64,000 bases of DNA from Acanthosepion lycidas. Its lineage: Eukaryota; Mollusca; Cephalopoda; Sepiida; Sepiidae. Positions 37,796 to 49,329 of this stretch are shown here, piece after piece. The stretch covers positions 24,711,874 through 24,775,873 of the forward strand of contig OZ010605.1 of assembly GCA_963932145.1 (NCBI GenBank), read 5' to 3'. The notes under the pieces are model-generated. The model made no database searches. It was given only the letters and a program-made list of their open reading frames with translations, and was not told the origin of the DNA. Every line of letters starts with the position of its first letter. Position 1 is the first letter of the stretch. Made by a program: the position numbers and the translations under genes.

Positions 37796-38357
37796 TACTT
37801 TCTCTTTTTGTTGCCATATTTCACAAAAGAACTTGCAAAACAAATATTTAAACAATAAACATTTTCGCAAAATTTTATGAAATGGACTAAGTCCGAGAAT
37901 TATTCTATTGCTATACGTTGTTTTTATAGACTATATTGTCTATATAAATGACGTATAGAAATAAAATATCGCAAAATCGTATCTAACTACTACTGATTTC
38001 AAACTGTTTTCCTTTTATTCTTATCAACAGTCAATTATTATTATGTTTTTAATCAATATGTTCAACTTTCTGTAGTTTTAGTGTTTTAAAACAATAAAAT
38101 ACGGCTAAGAAATGTTTCGCAAACGAATCCATTTTGTTAACCTTATTCTTATTTATAATCTATACATAAATAAAATTGGCCGAATTTGCATAATGTGTTA
38201 ATGATTTTTATTTAAACATTCGTTATAACTGATTATTATGAAACTTTGTGAACAATGGATATGCCCAAAAGAAAATAAATTAAGTATATGTTGCGATGTT
38301 GTTTGCAGGGGAGGAGGCAGTCCGTCACAATCCCAGCCCCGGGCGCACCAGTCCTTT

Positions 38358-38474
38358 GTACGCCACTGCATCACGTTGAAACAGCAGTTCATGTACGATC
38401 ACAGAAATTAAGCAACGTCGAGATTGGTCAGTAACTAGATGGGTAACCGCTTGGGAATACGTGGTGTTTGGATG
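38358..38474 (+). pseudogene. 5S rRNA-derived segment
   Basis: Contains catcacgttgaa, gatcacagaaattaagcaac, gtcgag, tagatgggtaaccgc and ttgggaata in 5S order, covering almost the full 5S length. Base changes and its place at the head of a SINE rule out a working 5S gene. Confidence 0.85.
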
Positions 38475-38605
38475 TGCGAATGATGTAATGGATAATGACT
38501 CATCGTTATTTGGAGAGCCGAGTTACAATTTTAGTTACGCGCAAGTAACCCTTGTGAATTGTGTGAATCCAAATCTCCCCCACCTCCAGCTATGAATTAA
38601 TTATT
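38358..38605 (+). mobile_element. 5S-tRNA composite SINE (copy B)
   Basis: A 5S-like head (38358-38474) runs into gatgtaatggataatgactc, then ggagagccgagttacaattt (tRNA-like B-box region) and a tail ending ccacctccagctatgaa. Same module order as copy A at 6594-6841. Confidence 0.75.
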
Positions 38606-39112
38606 AAAACTTGTCTCAGTAAATTATAATTTCTCACTCACCCCCACCCGCAACGAAAAAAATTCTTACAATCTAAACAGGTACTTTCTGACTTTAAAGA
38701 ACATGCAAAGGGCTGATAAGCCTTTTGGCGTACATAAGCTCCTCATCTTCAATTTTTGCCTTTTTTTTTTTACACTTGTAGTTAATGTGGAACTGTTTAA
38801 GTATATAAACCAGAGCTGTGGAATCGGAACATAAAACCTTCGATTCCAACTCCTCTATTTTTGCCACCTCTGCCTCTGTCTCCTCTGTATGTAATTAAGT
38901 AATTATGGCTTACAAATCTCATAAAGCCTCTGCATACGCTCCTAACTTGAGTAAGCCTATATCATTATAACTGGTTTATATGAAAGAATAAAGATATTAT
39001 GGCTTTTATATCATATCTATTTATTTTTCAATATTTTCTAACAGAATTAGAGACAAAATATTTGAAAGGGTATAGAAGTAATAATAATAAAATACTATAA
39101 TGTAAGACTTTT

Positions 39113-39114
<2 letters not shown>

Positions 39115-39206
<92 letters not shown>
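39115..39206. repeat. (TA)n(GA)n(TAGA)n compound microsatellite
   Basis: Three successive simple repeats at the position where the related 33035 element has (TA)n(CA)n. Confidence 0.95.
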
Positions 39207-39209
<3 letters not shown>

Positions 39210-39360
39210 TTAGTGGTAAATATATACATACATATGCAAAATATATAAATATATATACATACATGCATACACATACATATATATTTTTTGAATAAAAAAA
39301 TTCCAAGAGGATAGAATCCAGGTAGAACTCAATGTCCAGGACAGAGTAAGGATATAATAA

Positions 39361-39536
39361 AAAGGTTTAAACACTAATATTCCATGGTCATAATTTATTC
39401 CATTGGAATCGTAAATACGATCCAATTCATCAAACCTACAAATTCAAAAACTTTTGAATTTGTAGGTCTGATGATTTGGATCATATTTACGATTCCAATG
39501 GAATAAATTATGACCATGGAATATTATTGTTTAAGC

Positions 39537-39540
<4 letters not shown>
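39361..39540. mobile_element. Palindromic foldback, about 89-bp arms
   Basis: The sequence from aaaggtttaaacactaatat to 39449 is repeated inverted from 39452 to 39540 with few mismatches and almost no loop. A lone left arm with its upstream flank recurs at 52592-52734. Confidence 0.85.

Positions 39541-39632
<92 letters not shown>
39539..39632. repeat. (TA)n(GT)n microsatellite
   Basis: TA to 39590, then GT, directly abutting the right arm of the palindromic foldback. Confidence 0.95.
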
Positions 39633-39635
<3 letters not shown>

Positions 39636-41340
39636 AATAAAGAGAAAGAACAGTAAGATATATAATCCGCTGTTCTTATTAATATTTTTATCATAACAAA
39701 ACAGTTCTCAATACAAATCTACAAAGCATAAATAATTTAAATTTACTAATTTAAAAATATAGTTCTGTCGCTACACAGGAATTACCATGTTTCACAAACA
39801 AACTAAAAACTTCAAATTCAATTATAGAATTAAATTAAAGGCCCTAGTTCTGTTTCATTTTCAAGCGAATTTTGGAATAACTTATTTTGAAATTTGCTGA
39901 GCTTTATAAGCACATACATTCATAATATTAGTTTCTAAGGATACGGGGAAATCCAATCATTGTAACAAGGGGCGGTAGGGTATTCAGTTTCACTGACAAC
40001 TATTGTATCAAATTATGAGTTACTTTCGAAAAGAGGTTAATTCAAGGTAGGGTAGGGGTGCCTTTTCCAACGTATGATGACATCCTTTCAACCCATGTCG
40101 TCTGTTCTTTTACAACGACACAAAGTTTTTCGGCACTTTTGTTTCGCCGTTAAATTTGTACTTGTACACATAAATATTTTTTAAAAGGGCTGTTTGTATA
40201 TGAATACATCGTATTGAACTACAATTTTAAAATATTATTCTTAATTTTAATTTCTAATACATTATACTTCTTTTAAAGCAAATAAATGTAATAGAATTAT
40301 TTAAATTATTATTAAATATCAAATATGAAAATGTATATTTCATTTATCAGCTTTTTTTTATAAAACATTTAAAGAAAATTCTTGACAATGTCGGCAAAGA
40401 ATAGCTATTTCATTTCTTTGATTAAGTAAATTTTTATTTTTTTTATAAACCTAGTAATATATAGTTCCCATGAATGCACAAAAGATATGGGTCATTTAAT
40501 GGCCTGCATATTCTAGCTTTTCTTATTAATTTCTATTTCACAGTAGATGTTTTATTGGTTTCTTTTAAGTACCAGAAATATTTCGATAGGGACGTCTGAT
40601 TCCGGTATTTATTTATCCTAAACGAACTTTGATGTTGGTTCTTGAACTCATGTTTTGTACATCCAATGCAGACTTTTACGTTGTCTGGATCCTCAATAGA
40701 TGAGATATTGCATTGGTAAACTAATGATTCATTGCGACATTTATTATAATATTAAGAGGACAGTTATGAGGATTTCTGCAGTTACATAATTTTTGTTTAT
40801 TTTCATCTCTTTTTATTATACTATCGAAAGTTTCTTGGTCTAAGTGTTTAATTCATGATATTAGCATTATGTTTCTTAGTAATTTTTTCTAAGTTTTCAG
40901 TACACCTGTAACTTAATTTTAGGGTATTTTTTTTTTATTGAAAATAGTACTGAGTTTACGTTTTACATAAAGTGTAAATTCAACTGGGGTCGGACTCGGT
41001 AGAGTTTTACCGATTCCAACTCCAGTGATCCCTTCATTGCTTCCCACTCCGTATCCGACCCCACGACTCCGACGCCAAAGCCCTAGCATAAACAGGCAAA
41101 CATTTCCTTTCCCTTTCCTCTTTCTTCCTTCCTCTTGCACCAAGATGAGGTGCCCTCGTTGAAAAAGTGTCCCCGCTGGCGTACGTTCGTTTCTTCTGTC
41201 TACTGACAAGTGAACTCTCACACCCACGCACATACACGCATATATCACATACGCTCCCCCACACGAAGAAGTAAATTCTTAATAGCAAAGTTTTACTGTC
41301 TTTTCCTTTACTTCCAAGTACAATTTTCCAATTAAACTAC

Positions 41341-41449
41341 AATACTGTTTATTATAAACAGAGCATTTACTTAAATATTTGTATCTATAAAAAAGAATGT
41401 ATAAAAATGTCTTAAAATAATTGTTGGACTTTGTCCATTTCATAATGTG
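41341..41449 (+). repeat. Dispersed repeat body, copy 1
   Basis: aatactgtttattataaaca, gagcatttacttaaatattt and gtctataaaaaagaatg-like words recur at 41665-41749 and inverted at 55671-55777. Confidence 0.75.
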
Positions 41450-41560
41450 TGACGTCATTTGTTTACATTTGGATACGCATCGAGCAGATATGAATGTACG
41501 TGAGAAAATCATGGAAAATTGTAGTTTAAGAACAGTAAAATCGGCCTTGCTAAACGAAAC

Positions 41561-41749
41561 GCTCCTCTGTGGCTCGATCGGTTAAGGCACGTCAGGCAGT
41601 TCCGTGTAGGAGGACGCATATTTTATTTGACAATCCTCGGACATTCAGGTCGAGAAATGTTGTTAATACTGTTTATTATAAACAGAGCATTTACTTAAAT
41701 ATTTATATCTATAAAAAAGAATGTATAAACATAAAAATGTCTTAAAATA
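41561..41749 (+). mobile_element. tRNA-like module plus dispersed body, copy 2
   Basis: tRNA-like start gctcctctgtggctcgatcg, then gttaaggcac (A box), with no intact B box. It is followed by cggacattcaggtcgagaaa and the body repeat at 41665-41749. Related to the unit at 55671-55950, where the tRNA-like part has the opposite orientation relative to the body. Confidence 0.55.
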
Positions 41750-42420
41750 AAAATAGATGAACATATCTCTACATTGAAATTTATTCCATTTCTTCTTAGT
41801 TCTACAAATGATGACAACTCCTCATTTTATAGGAAATAATCCCTATTACCAACACAGTTAAATACCCACACACATACCATAATAAAACACTGATAAAACG
41901 AAGACGTTGAATGGCTAAAAAATGAATCAGTCACCGCCTCTATAAGTGTCAGAAGACCTATCAAATTCAAAGAACTATCGCTGTTTTTCTTCTACCTCGT
42001 TACCCAAGCGACACGAAGCAGAACTTCACCCTTTAGCACAAGCCCGGCCATTGACACCAGATTACGGAAGAACAGCACTAACCGTCCATAAACTTGGGGC
42101 TGTGTCCTGGTGTATTACCGTGGATGTAATCACCGCAATATAGATCAGGATTACTTGTAGACGTATTAAAATGCAGAAACGTATATCAGGATTATGTACA
42201 ATAAATCAAAGAATAATTTTTATTTATTTATTCGTATTTTGTTTTTCTCATTAATTGCAATATTGCAGGTAGACAATCATGTGATACTCAACAATATTTT
42301 GCATGCATGTCTAAAATTAATATTAAGCACATTAGGAAAAAGAATTAGCACTATAGATCTATAGATCAGAAAAAATTACATTAAGACCCAGCAATCATTC
42401 CTTCTGCTTACATAGGTAAG
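41750..42420. other. No recognised features
   Basis: Mixed AT content. The stretch 41950-42140 is less AT-rich and open in one frame but shows no recognisable protein. Confidence 0.5.
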
Positions 42421-43130
42421 GCTACTTGGGCTTAATATACATGGTCTCAAATGGCCGTCTAAATGTGCCAGCTGACGACTAAGAAAAAAAAAACTCTGGC
42501 AAAATACTGGGGTGGGAAGTCAGTTATTTAACGTGGGGAACCCGAGCGCGTACACTAGGATCATAGGTCAAAATTTCCCCAGCCACAGTATACGCGAGAT
42601 CGGGTTCAAAGCTTGTCTTAGCTTGTTTTGATACTTACTCGGCATGTGCCAGATAAGTAGTTATTTACTTCGTCCCCCCCCCACTCCCAACCCACTGAGA
42701 CATGATGTGACACAAAGTCGGATTTATTATGGGGAACTGGAGCGCGGGGCAAGGATAAAAATTCTCCGAGGTCCTGCAACCGCCCGTTGCACTGACATCG
42801 GCGACGAGCACCGATCCTTCTCTCTAGTATCATGAGAGGGTTTAGCCTCGGGCAGCTGTTCCCCAGGAGTGGGCACCTCAAAGTATTATTTTCGCAAGTT
42901 GCGCTTCTGTCCCCCGACAGAGCCACAAATGATTCGCACTATGACCGAAGACAGACGCAACAGAGAGATGATAAACCCTGTCTGGCCTCCAGGATAACTC
43001 CTGTGCCAGGAATGTCTTGTTAAAGACATCGCATCCCCAAATTTATAGACACATCGTACAAATGCATGCTGGGATTTCTTCCCAAGTAATAAAAATGGTC
43101 CACTTCGTGGTCTCATCCGCCATTTTTTTT
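42421..43130. other. GC-richer island with hairpin and promoter-like words
   Basis: Clearly richer in GC and CpG than its surroundings. Contains a stem-loop (42538-42607), two related blocks around ggggaacccgagcgcg and ggggaactggagcgcg, gcatgctgggatttctt (about 43065; ZNF143/Staf-like) and tccgccattttt (about 43118; YY1-like). No gene was identified on either strand. It could be a promoter, a decayed LTR or a structured RNA gene. Confidence 0.35.
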
Positions 43131-43576
43131 TTTTTTTTACTCTTTTTTTTGTATGGAAGTCAAAAAGATATCACTTTACTGTATCTCGTTTGCGCGTAAA
43201 CACCATTCTTACTTTGTGAACTTTAAGCTTTATTACTCTTGCTTTGCCTATTTTGTCTAGTTCATTTTCTTCCTTTTCTTATAGTTTATTGAGAACTTTA
43301 TCAATTATGTTTCTGCCATATTGCCGATTACACTTGACCATGAACAATTACTTCACAAATGTTTCCAAAAATGGATTTTTATTCTTCATCAGAATTTTCA
43401 TTCTGTTTTCTAAAAAACAAACAAACAAGCAAAAAAAGCAGAAGTTAGCACTGAAAGCCAGAAAGATGGAACGCTCCGAGACAATTGTAACGAGGTTTTT
43501 CACGGGCAGCAGAAGCAGCAAGAAGCATATATTAGACACATATGAAATCTGAACAGATATGTAGAGCCGTTAAAGC

Positions 43577-43700
43577 AGGAGTGATCAAACTTTTTTCAAA
43601 GCGGGCCAGATTTGATCAGGTGAATATGCGTGAACGCTAACCATTCTGCTTGGCATTCTTTGAACCATTATCATTAAATGCAAAAGAACAATCTTATGAA
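43577..43700 (+). mobile_element. Possible hAT-type element end
   Basis: caggagtgatcaaacttttt and caaagcgggccagatttg resemble the terminal CAGNGGT..CAACCTTTTT and GCGGGCC words of hAT (Charlie/Tip100-like) elements. The other end was not located. Confidence 0.35.
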
Positions 43701-44164
43701 AATATTATTGCAAATGGCATGTTTTCATTTCTTCACATGGATGACAAATAAATTTAAACAGGTCTTACCAAAATCACTCAGTCTGTCATATCTGAAGCTC
43801 GTATAAGATGAAATAAAATATGTCAGAGAAAAAAGAAATTCAAGGAACCTATATCTCAGGTTAATGTTAAATATTACATATTATTGTTAATTAATGTTGT
43901 CTGTCAACTTTTAAGTTATAAACCTATAAATAGGAACGTAACACCAAGATTCATCTAATTAAGAAGTAGAAAACATAAAGTGACACAAGCGACAAACAGT
44001 ATGGCTTTATCTCTTCTAGGCCTACTGATGATGTTTTAACTACTATCACGCATAGAATCAGTGAAATGCTTGATAATAAATACATGTGGCATAGGCTGTT
44101 GCTACACAAACTCACTAGCTATGGAAACTCTGGAAGTCTTATTTACCAAATCTTTCCTATCAGG

Positions 44165-44340
44165 TAGGTCGAGAAATCTGTGAGCCGTGTTTAAATTCAG
44201 CTTATACACTATTTCGCACAATTATCCTTAGTAAAAGTATGAATCTATTTCTTACCCCAACTATGGGTTAAATAGCAGGACAAACTGGGCTCTCCAACGG
44301 TGATTGACAATTGGTCTATGGGAAGGGTAACTCTGAATTC
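44165..44340 (+). mobile_element. tRNA-derived SINE, degraded
   Basis: gtgtttaaattcagctt (B-box region), cgcacaattatccttagtaa and tgggttaaatagcaggacaa match the plus-orientation SINE at 44700. Confidence 0.5.
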
Positions 44341-44404
44341 AAAACCCAGAAATATATAAAGATGGTTAGATATGGGGAGAGGAGGTTAGATAATATCGTG
44401 ATTT

Positions 44405-44522
44405 TCCAAGTGTAGTTTAGATGTATTAAAGTTTGGAACACCGAATGAAGATCGAACTCACTACTCAGTCGTAATTGTTCTAGCGAAACACGCTTGCTAT
44501 TACACCATACCGAAGTGCCCAA
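44405..44522 (-). mobile_element. Second tRNA-like SINE family
   Basis: On the minus strand: cacttcggtatggtgtaata, gcaagcgtg (A-box region) and, about 40 bases on, gtgagttcgatctt (B-box-like). Different in sequence from the main SINE family. Confidence 0.45.
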
Positions 44523-44699
44523 GGTGAATTTGTAAGCGTAGCTTAGATGTGGCACAAGGCCTAAAATATGGAGCACGAACTCTAGCTAACACACGCCTTT
44601 GTATGATCACGACAATGGTTCTAATTATGTTAATATTTTAACTAGTTTTTATTCTCAACATTTTATTTGTTTTTTTTATTTATTTTTTTTTTTTTGTGA

Positions 44700-44835
44700 C
44701 TCGGAACAAGAAATTGGCGAATCAAGTTCAAATTTCGATCATTTCGTTACACTCACTCTCACACAATTATCCTTGAGAGAGGTATGAACTATCTCGTTTA
44801 CTCTCTACGGGTTAAATAACAGGGCAGAAAACCAT
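44700..44835 (+). mobile_element. tRNA-derived SINE, plus orientation
   Basis: aatcaagttcaaatttcgat (B-box region), cgttacactcactctcacac, then ttatccttgagagaggtatg and cgggttaaataacaggg. Confidence 0.6.
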
Positions 44836-44846
44836 ATAATTCAGAG

Positions 44847-46429
44847 TGTTGTACTTAGTAGAACAGCAGCATTATTTATTCTCTTGGAGTGGGCAATCGA
44901 CTCGTCGGTCTCACTGCTGGTCGATGTTTCGTCGGTGCTTAAAAGTTACCTTAAGGTTGGTTGCAAACTCGCATAAAAGCAATTCTCGAAATAGTCAAAA
45001 CGTTTGGATGCTTTGCAAACATACCTTGTATACCCAGTGTAGAGAAGCAGAAAGTGATTATCTTTTTGACATTGTCATATGCCCTGCTCGACGAATAATT
45101 TATAATGCAATCATACGCCGACCAGGAGATATATACATTATCACGTCTATGGAGAGATACGGACTATCTCTCCCAGACCATGACAAATGGACAATTAGCA
45201 AACAAAAATATTTTAAAGAACACTGTTCAATTGGGATAATCGAAGAGGAATCTTTTCCCACGTTCGCTTCGTTTCAACACGAATACTGATCCACAACTCA
45301 AGGATGAACGATAAGGTGTAATAAATTTTGGTATAAGAATTTTAATATACACATATACACAAGATATTACAATAAAAGAAAAATATAAGCATGAGTAAAG
45401 CATCCGACGACCAGAACCTCAAGACTTATGTTTGGATACCAAAATATGCCTAAATCCAAGTCGATTCGACTGAACCTGAAAGGATAAAAAAAGATAAGTA
45501 TGAATAACTACGAATGCAGAAATCAACGCATAACCAAAAAAAAAAAAAAAAAAAAAGAGATGGGATAGGATTTATATATGTCTATTTTGACATGTGGAAA
45601 AATGTTTGTGAGAGCATAAAATTTATGGATGCATGTGTATCTTTCTAACACGGGTTCAAAATATATAGTTACTTATCTTTATATTCAGTTCTCTCTCTTA
45701 CTCATTGTCCTTTCTTTTCTCTCTCACGTTTCCTCTTTTCTTTCTTTCTTTTTCTTTACACAAATCCAATTTGACACACACGGTCTGACTGCAACAGAGA
45801 TATATACTTTCTTCTTCTCTCTGGTTTTCTCCTTTTCTTTCTTTCTTCTTCTTTACACAGTTCAGCTTCAAACACGGTCCGGCTGCAACAGATATATATA
45901 CTTTCTTCTCTCTTGATTTCTCTTTTCTTTCTTCAAACACAGGCTGTATTCTCAGCGTACAAATTTCCTTGCATCTTCTGTGATAAATAACTCGATTTAT
46001 CTTCTTCAATCTGGAGCTAACGAACAGAAATATACATCCTAATATTTCTTATCCGGAGTTGCTTATGATGAATCGGACAAGTTCCATCATTACCAAAATG
46101 ATTCTCAACTTTCCGTTCATAAGTTATCAGCGCTTCGATTTCGAGCCTTGCTCCTTCAAAGACAAGACAGCAACTGACTTCCAAGTAATTTTCTAACTCT
46201 CACGTGTTATGCGTTTTGGCACGAATTCCAGTTCCTGCTGCTTCATGACCTTATGTCAGTCCCCTGTCTAGACTCTGTCTAGACGTCTGTTGCTACGGGT
46301 AACTGGGTCAGTCAACCTCTTGACTTGCTTCCCCAAAATGACTCGAGACTCCCACGTGACCTCTTCTGTTGTCAAGCGGAGATTAACCTTAATATATGCG
46401 TGTTTGGGCTATCTGCATTTGTAACAACA
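44847..46429. mobile_element. Candidate LTR (about 1.6 kb)
   Basis: Begins TGTTGTACTTAG and ends TTTGTAACAACA, giving TGTTGT/ACAACA inverted termini. The interior is less AT-rich than its surroundings and has a pyrimidine-rich tandem block (about 45730-45935), as the 9315 LTR has its 58-bp repeats. No second copy is in the window and no target duplication is clear, so the boundaries are inferred. A 147-codon open frame at 44846-45289 matches nothing I recognise. Confidence 0.35.
45730..45935 (+). repeat. Tandem repeat of about 95 bp, 2-3 units
   Basis: The block ctttacacaa/ctttacacag, cacacggtc(t/c)g(a/g)ctgcaaca, gatatatactttcttct recurs, with a third partial unit at caaacacaggctg. Confidence 0.75.
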
Positions 46430-46669
46430 GGAAGAATTGACTGATGTCCTAAGGGACACTTGAGGAACAGGTGGCAGCACGTTAGTGAGAACAGTCGGTT
46501 GCTACTTAGGTCACGACCGAGGTAGACACGGTATTCAGTTGTGGCTCCTTTGACCGCACTGGACGGCGCAGTTACCCCGCCTCGTCAATAGGACACTAAG
46601 ACCTATCATGAGGGTTGTACCATCCTCCTCCTGGGGTGAGGGGTACAAGTAATACTTTTTTATTTGTCT

Positions 46670-46925
46670 CTTTCACATCAGTCAGTTATGTGTCATGCGT
46701 GATACACGCTTAGGCGATCATGTATCTTTCGAAACATGCCTGATGAGGCAGATTTTTTTCCGGCTATAGAACCCTGTCTGTCCTGTTATTTACCCATAGC
46801 TAGGGGGAGAAGAAGAGGATTCATACATTTACCAAGAGTATTATCACGTAAGTGAATGTGATGGATTTGACTAGAATTTGAACTCGGCTCTCCGATTCCT
46901 CAATCCGAGCCGCTATCCATTCCTC
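46670..46925 (-). mobile_element. tRNA-derived SINE, near complete
   Basis: gatcatgtatctttcgaaac, ggctatagaaccctgtctgt, ttaccaagagtatta, tagaatttgaactcggctct and ccgattcctcaatccgagcc. Read on the minus strand, this is a tRNA-like head with a good B box and a 250-bp body. Confidence 0.75.
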
Positions 46926-46989
46926 TTTCACATACTGGTTGCTTTTTTAAAATAATATTTCTTTAATTTCTCTGTGTGCGACAATTCGT

Positions 46990-46990
46990 G

Positions 46991-47024
<34 letters not shown>

Positions 47025-47248
47025 TGCATCTTAGTGTGACTAATTATGATTTATAATTTATAATTTCAAGAGTGTCAAAAATTTAATGAAAAACAGACTT
47101 TGATTTAAAATTTGTAATTAATTGGGCAAAATTAATATTTACAATAAGTAACTTTACATCATTTTGGGTGAATTAACAGAAAAGATACTCACTTTTTGAC
47201 AAAGATTAAATTTATACACACATATAAATAATTTATGCACACACACAT

Positions 47249-47287
<39 letters not shown>

Positions 47288-47289
47288 CA

Positions 47290-47330
<41 letters not shown>

Positions 47331-47363
47331 TATAAGTATATATATATATATGTATGTATATAT

Positions 47364-47399
<36 letters not shown>

Positions 47400-47400
47400 T
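46990..47400. repeat. CA/TA microsatellite cluster
   Basis: (CA)n(TA)n at 46990-47024 and a long run of TA, TATG and CA blocks from 47227 to 47400. Both are followed by the word ttgcatcttagtg(t/a)gacta, suggesting a local duplication. Y/I-rich frames here are artefacts. Confidence 0.9.
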
Positions 47401-47492
47401 GCATCTTAGTGAGACTAATATTTATGTACCTCAGTATTGTATGTAAAACGTTTTTTATAACTATATTTCTTAATTTAGTTCATTCGGTCATT

Positions 47493-48120
47493 CTTGTCCA
47501 TCCTTCCGTCGTGTTCAGGTGTTCAGCTAAGTGTTTTAACAGAAGACAGAAAATGTGACACCGAAATCCGAAGGTGCTTTGGGATGACGAATGATGCCTT
47601 CCAAAATCTAAGCAAAGTATTAAAAAGTAGGAAAATTTCGAGAGAAACAAGAAAAGAGGTGCTGGACTCTCATGTAATATCGGTCCTCCTATATGGCAGA
47701 TGAAAAAGAGCCTTGAGGCAACAGAAATGTTGTTCTACAGAAGGACGCTGAGAATATCTTGTATTGAACATGTGCGCATAAAGGACGCTTATAATATGAA
47801 TAATAACAGGAGAGTAGAAATTTCCAGGAAAGAAGGTTTGTAGAATAGAACACTCATAGGACATACTGAACGAAAGAAGGACAGAAGAAAGTGGCTAGTA
47901 ACGTATCTAACGAACTTGATAGACAGAACAGTGGCTGAGAGTGATGGTGAAAAGCCAAACTTGACCAAGAGCTACAAAGGATAGGAAGTTGTTGAGAGCC
48001 ATGATCACCCATTCTCTGAAGGGAGACTGCACATAGAAAACGAATATAAGGATGACTATAACAAACCTTGGAGGGTGGAAAATACTAAAAGACTCTCTCT
48101 TTCTAAGCACGCTATTGCGA
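47493..48120 (+). pseudogene. LINE reverse transcriptase C-terminal fragment
   Basis: Reads [40 protein letters not shown] and VLDSHVISVLLYG, followed in broken frames by trrmlRIS-like and KDRRKWLVTYLTNLI. This is the thumb/C-terminal region (I-x-x-R-I-x-x-A-x-x-x-F, then VL.YG.E.W) found in many animal LINEs. Related pieces occur at 57379-58018. Confidence 0.65.
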
Positions 48121-49320
48121 GATTTATCAGGCTATCATAGTGTATGCGTAAACACTTACAAAAATCATTGAATGCACTTTTCTAGTATAAACACATTTTG
48201 TTTGAACCTTTTCAGAAATATAAATTTTAATAATTACGATTAAAGCGGGCATATTAAAACAAAAATGAAACTACAACGAAAGGTTTACAATACTGTAATG
48301 TAGTAATATTGAATAGGAAATAAATTAAGCAAAAAATGATTCATTGATTTGTTTTTACGTCTTATCAACCCTTCGTGGGTTATTTAAAGGTGTTGTATTT
48401 GTGTTGTAAGAATAATTCTTTTTCTTACCAGTGAATATTGCCTAAACTAGTGTTTTTTTTTTTTTAGAATAACAAATATTTTTCCCAATACGAGTCATAC
48501 TATTTAATCTATAGCTGGAGGGAAGAGATGGCTTCATTTAACAGAAAAAAGTAAAAGAAAACCAAAAAACATTTTGTTGTTCCTCTCTCGAGGACAAGAA
48601 ATGTGTACAACGACTAAAACCAACACCTGAGCAAGGATATTATATGACAAATATATAAACATCAAAGGCTAGTTATACTTAAGCCTAAAGCCTCGACTTT
48701 TGCTTACAGAGGAGCGACTGGGAGGGCTTAACATAAATAGATTCAAAATCATAAGGGGGAAACCAGAATGCGTTTTTCCCAGTTCTGAGAACGCGTCTCT
48801 GTTATTCATTGATAATTATATAATAAATGCTCAGCTAACGCCGGCATTTTGTTTCGTTCATGCTATAATGTCACAGTGCAGCGTACGCATTTGGGTTGAA
48901 GATATAATGTCATGGCGTACATTAACGGTGACATGCGTCAAATAAGAACGATAAGGTCAGAGATCCTGCCTTCGACATGCAACTGAAGTCTGCGCTGGAA
49001 AAAAAAATCACACCAGGAATCCCATAAAAAAACAAAAAAAAAAAACAACAAATCACTCAAAAATGGAAATGAATAGAATTTACGAACTTAGGTTGAACTT
49101 TTGAGTGTTTTAGTTTATTTTAAATGAAGAATTTCGAAACGAAACATTTTTACATATCGGTACCTTTGACATTTCAACAATCTCTATCTGTCGGTTGTGC
49201 ATGGCAGAGAAGCAAAACAAGAAAAAATTGCCGCGACCTTTTAAGCTCGCTTATTATATACAAATAGATTCATTAATACAAAAGATTGTTAATAAAACTC
49301 ATTGGTAATATGAAAATGAA
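48121..49320. other. No recognised genes
   Basis: AT-rich. Contains a partial SINE end (about 48480-48540, cccaatacgagtcatact) and a short open stretch at 48700-48945 without recognisable homology. Confidence 0.5.
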
Positions 49321-49329
49321 TCAGCTATT

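Larger units (their letters stand above)
38811..41085. mobile_element. hAT-like element, longer copy (about 2.3 kb)
   Basis: The left 320 bp (from CAGAGCTGTGGAATCGG) aligns with 33035-33345. The right end, gattccaactccagtgatcc to CCAAAGCCCTA, aligns with 33800-33850. The flanking 8-mers atataaac and gcataaac agree at 6 of 8. Inside lie (TA)n/(GA)n/(TAGA)n (39115-39206), a palindromic foldback (39361-39540) and unassigned AT-rich DNA. No transposase is recognised. The right boundary is less certain than the left. Confidence 0.55.

Noticed and set aside
38358-38474. Functional 5S rRNA gene
   Set aside because: Many substitutions in conserved positions, no terminator, and it continues into a tRNA-like SINE; the copy at 6732-6841 has the same structure.
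42629-42665. U1 snRNA-like start (atacttactcggca)
   Set aside because: Similarity stops after about 13 bases; no Sm site or stem-loops of U1 follow.
45629-46009. Ser/Phe-rich and Lys/Glu-rich frames
   Set aside because: They translate a pyrimidine-rich tandem repeat on opposite strands.
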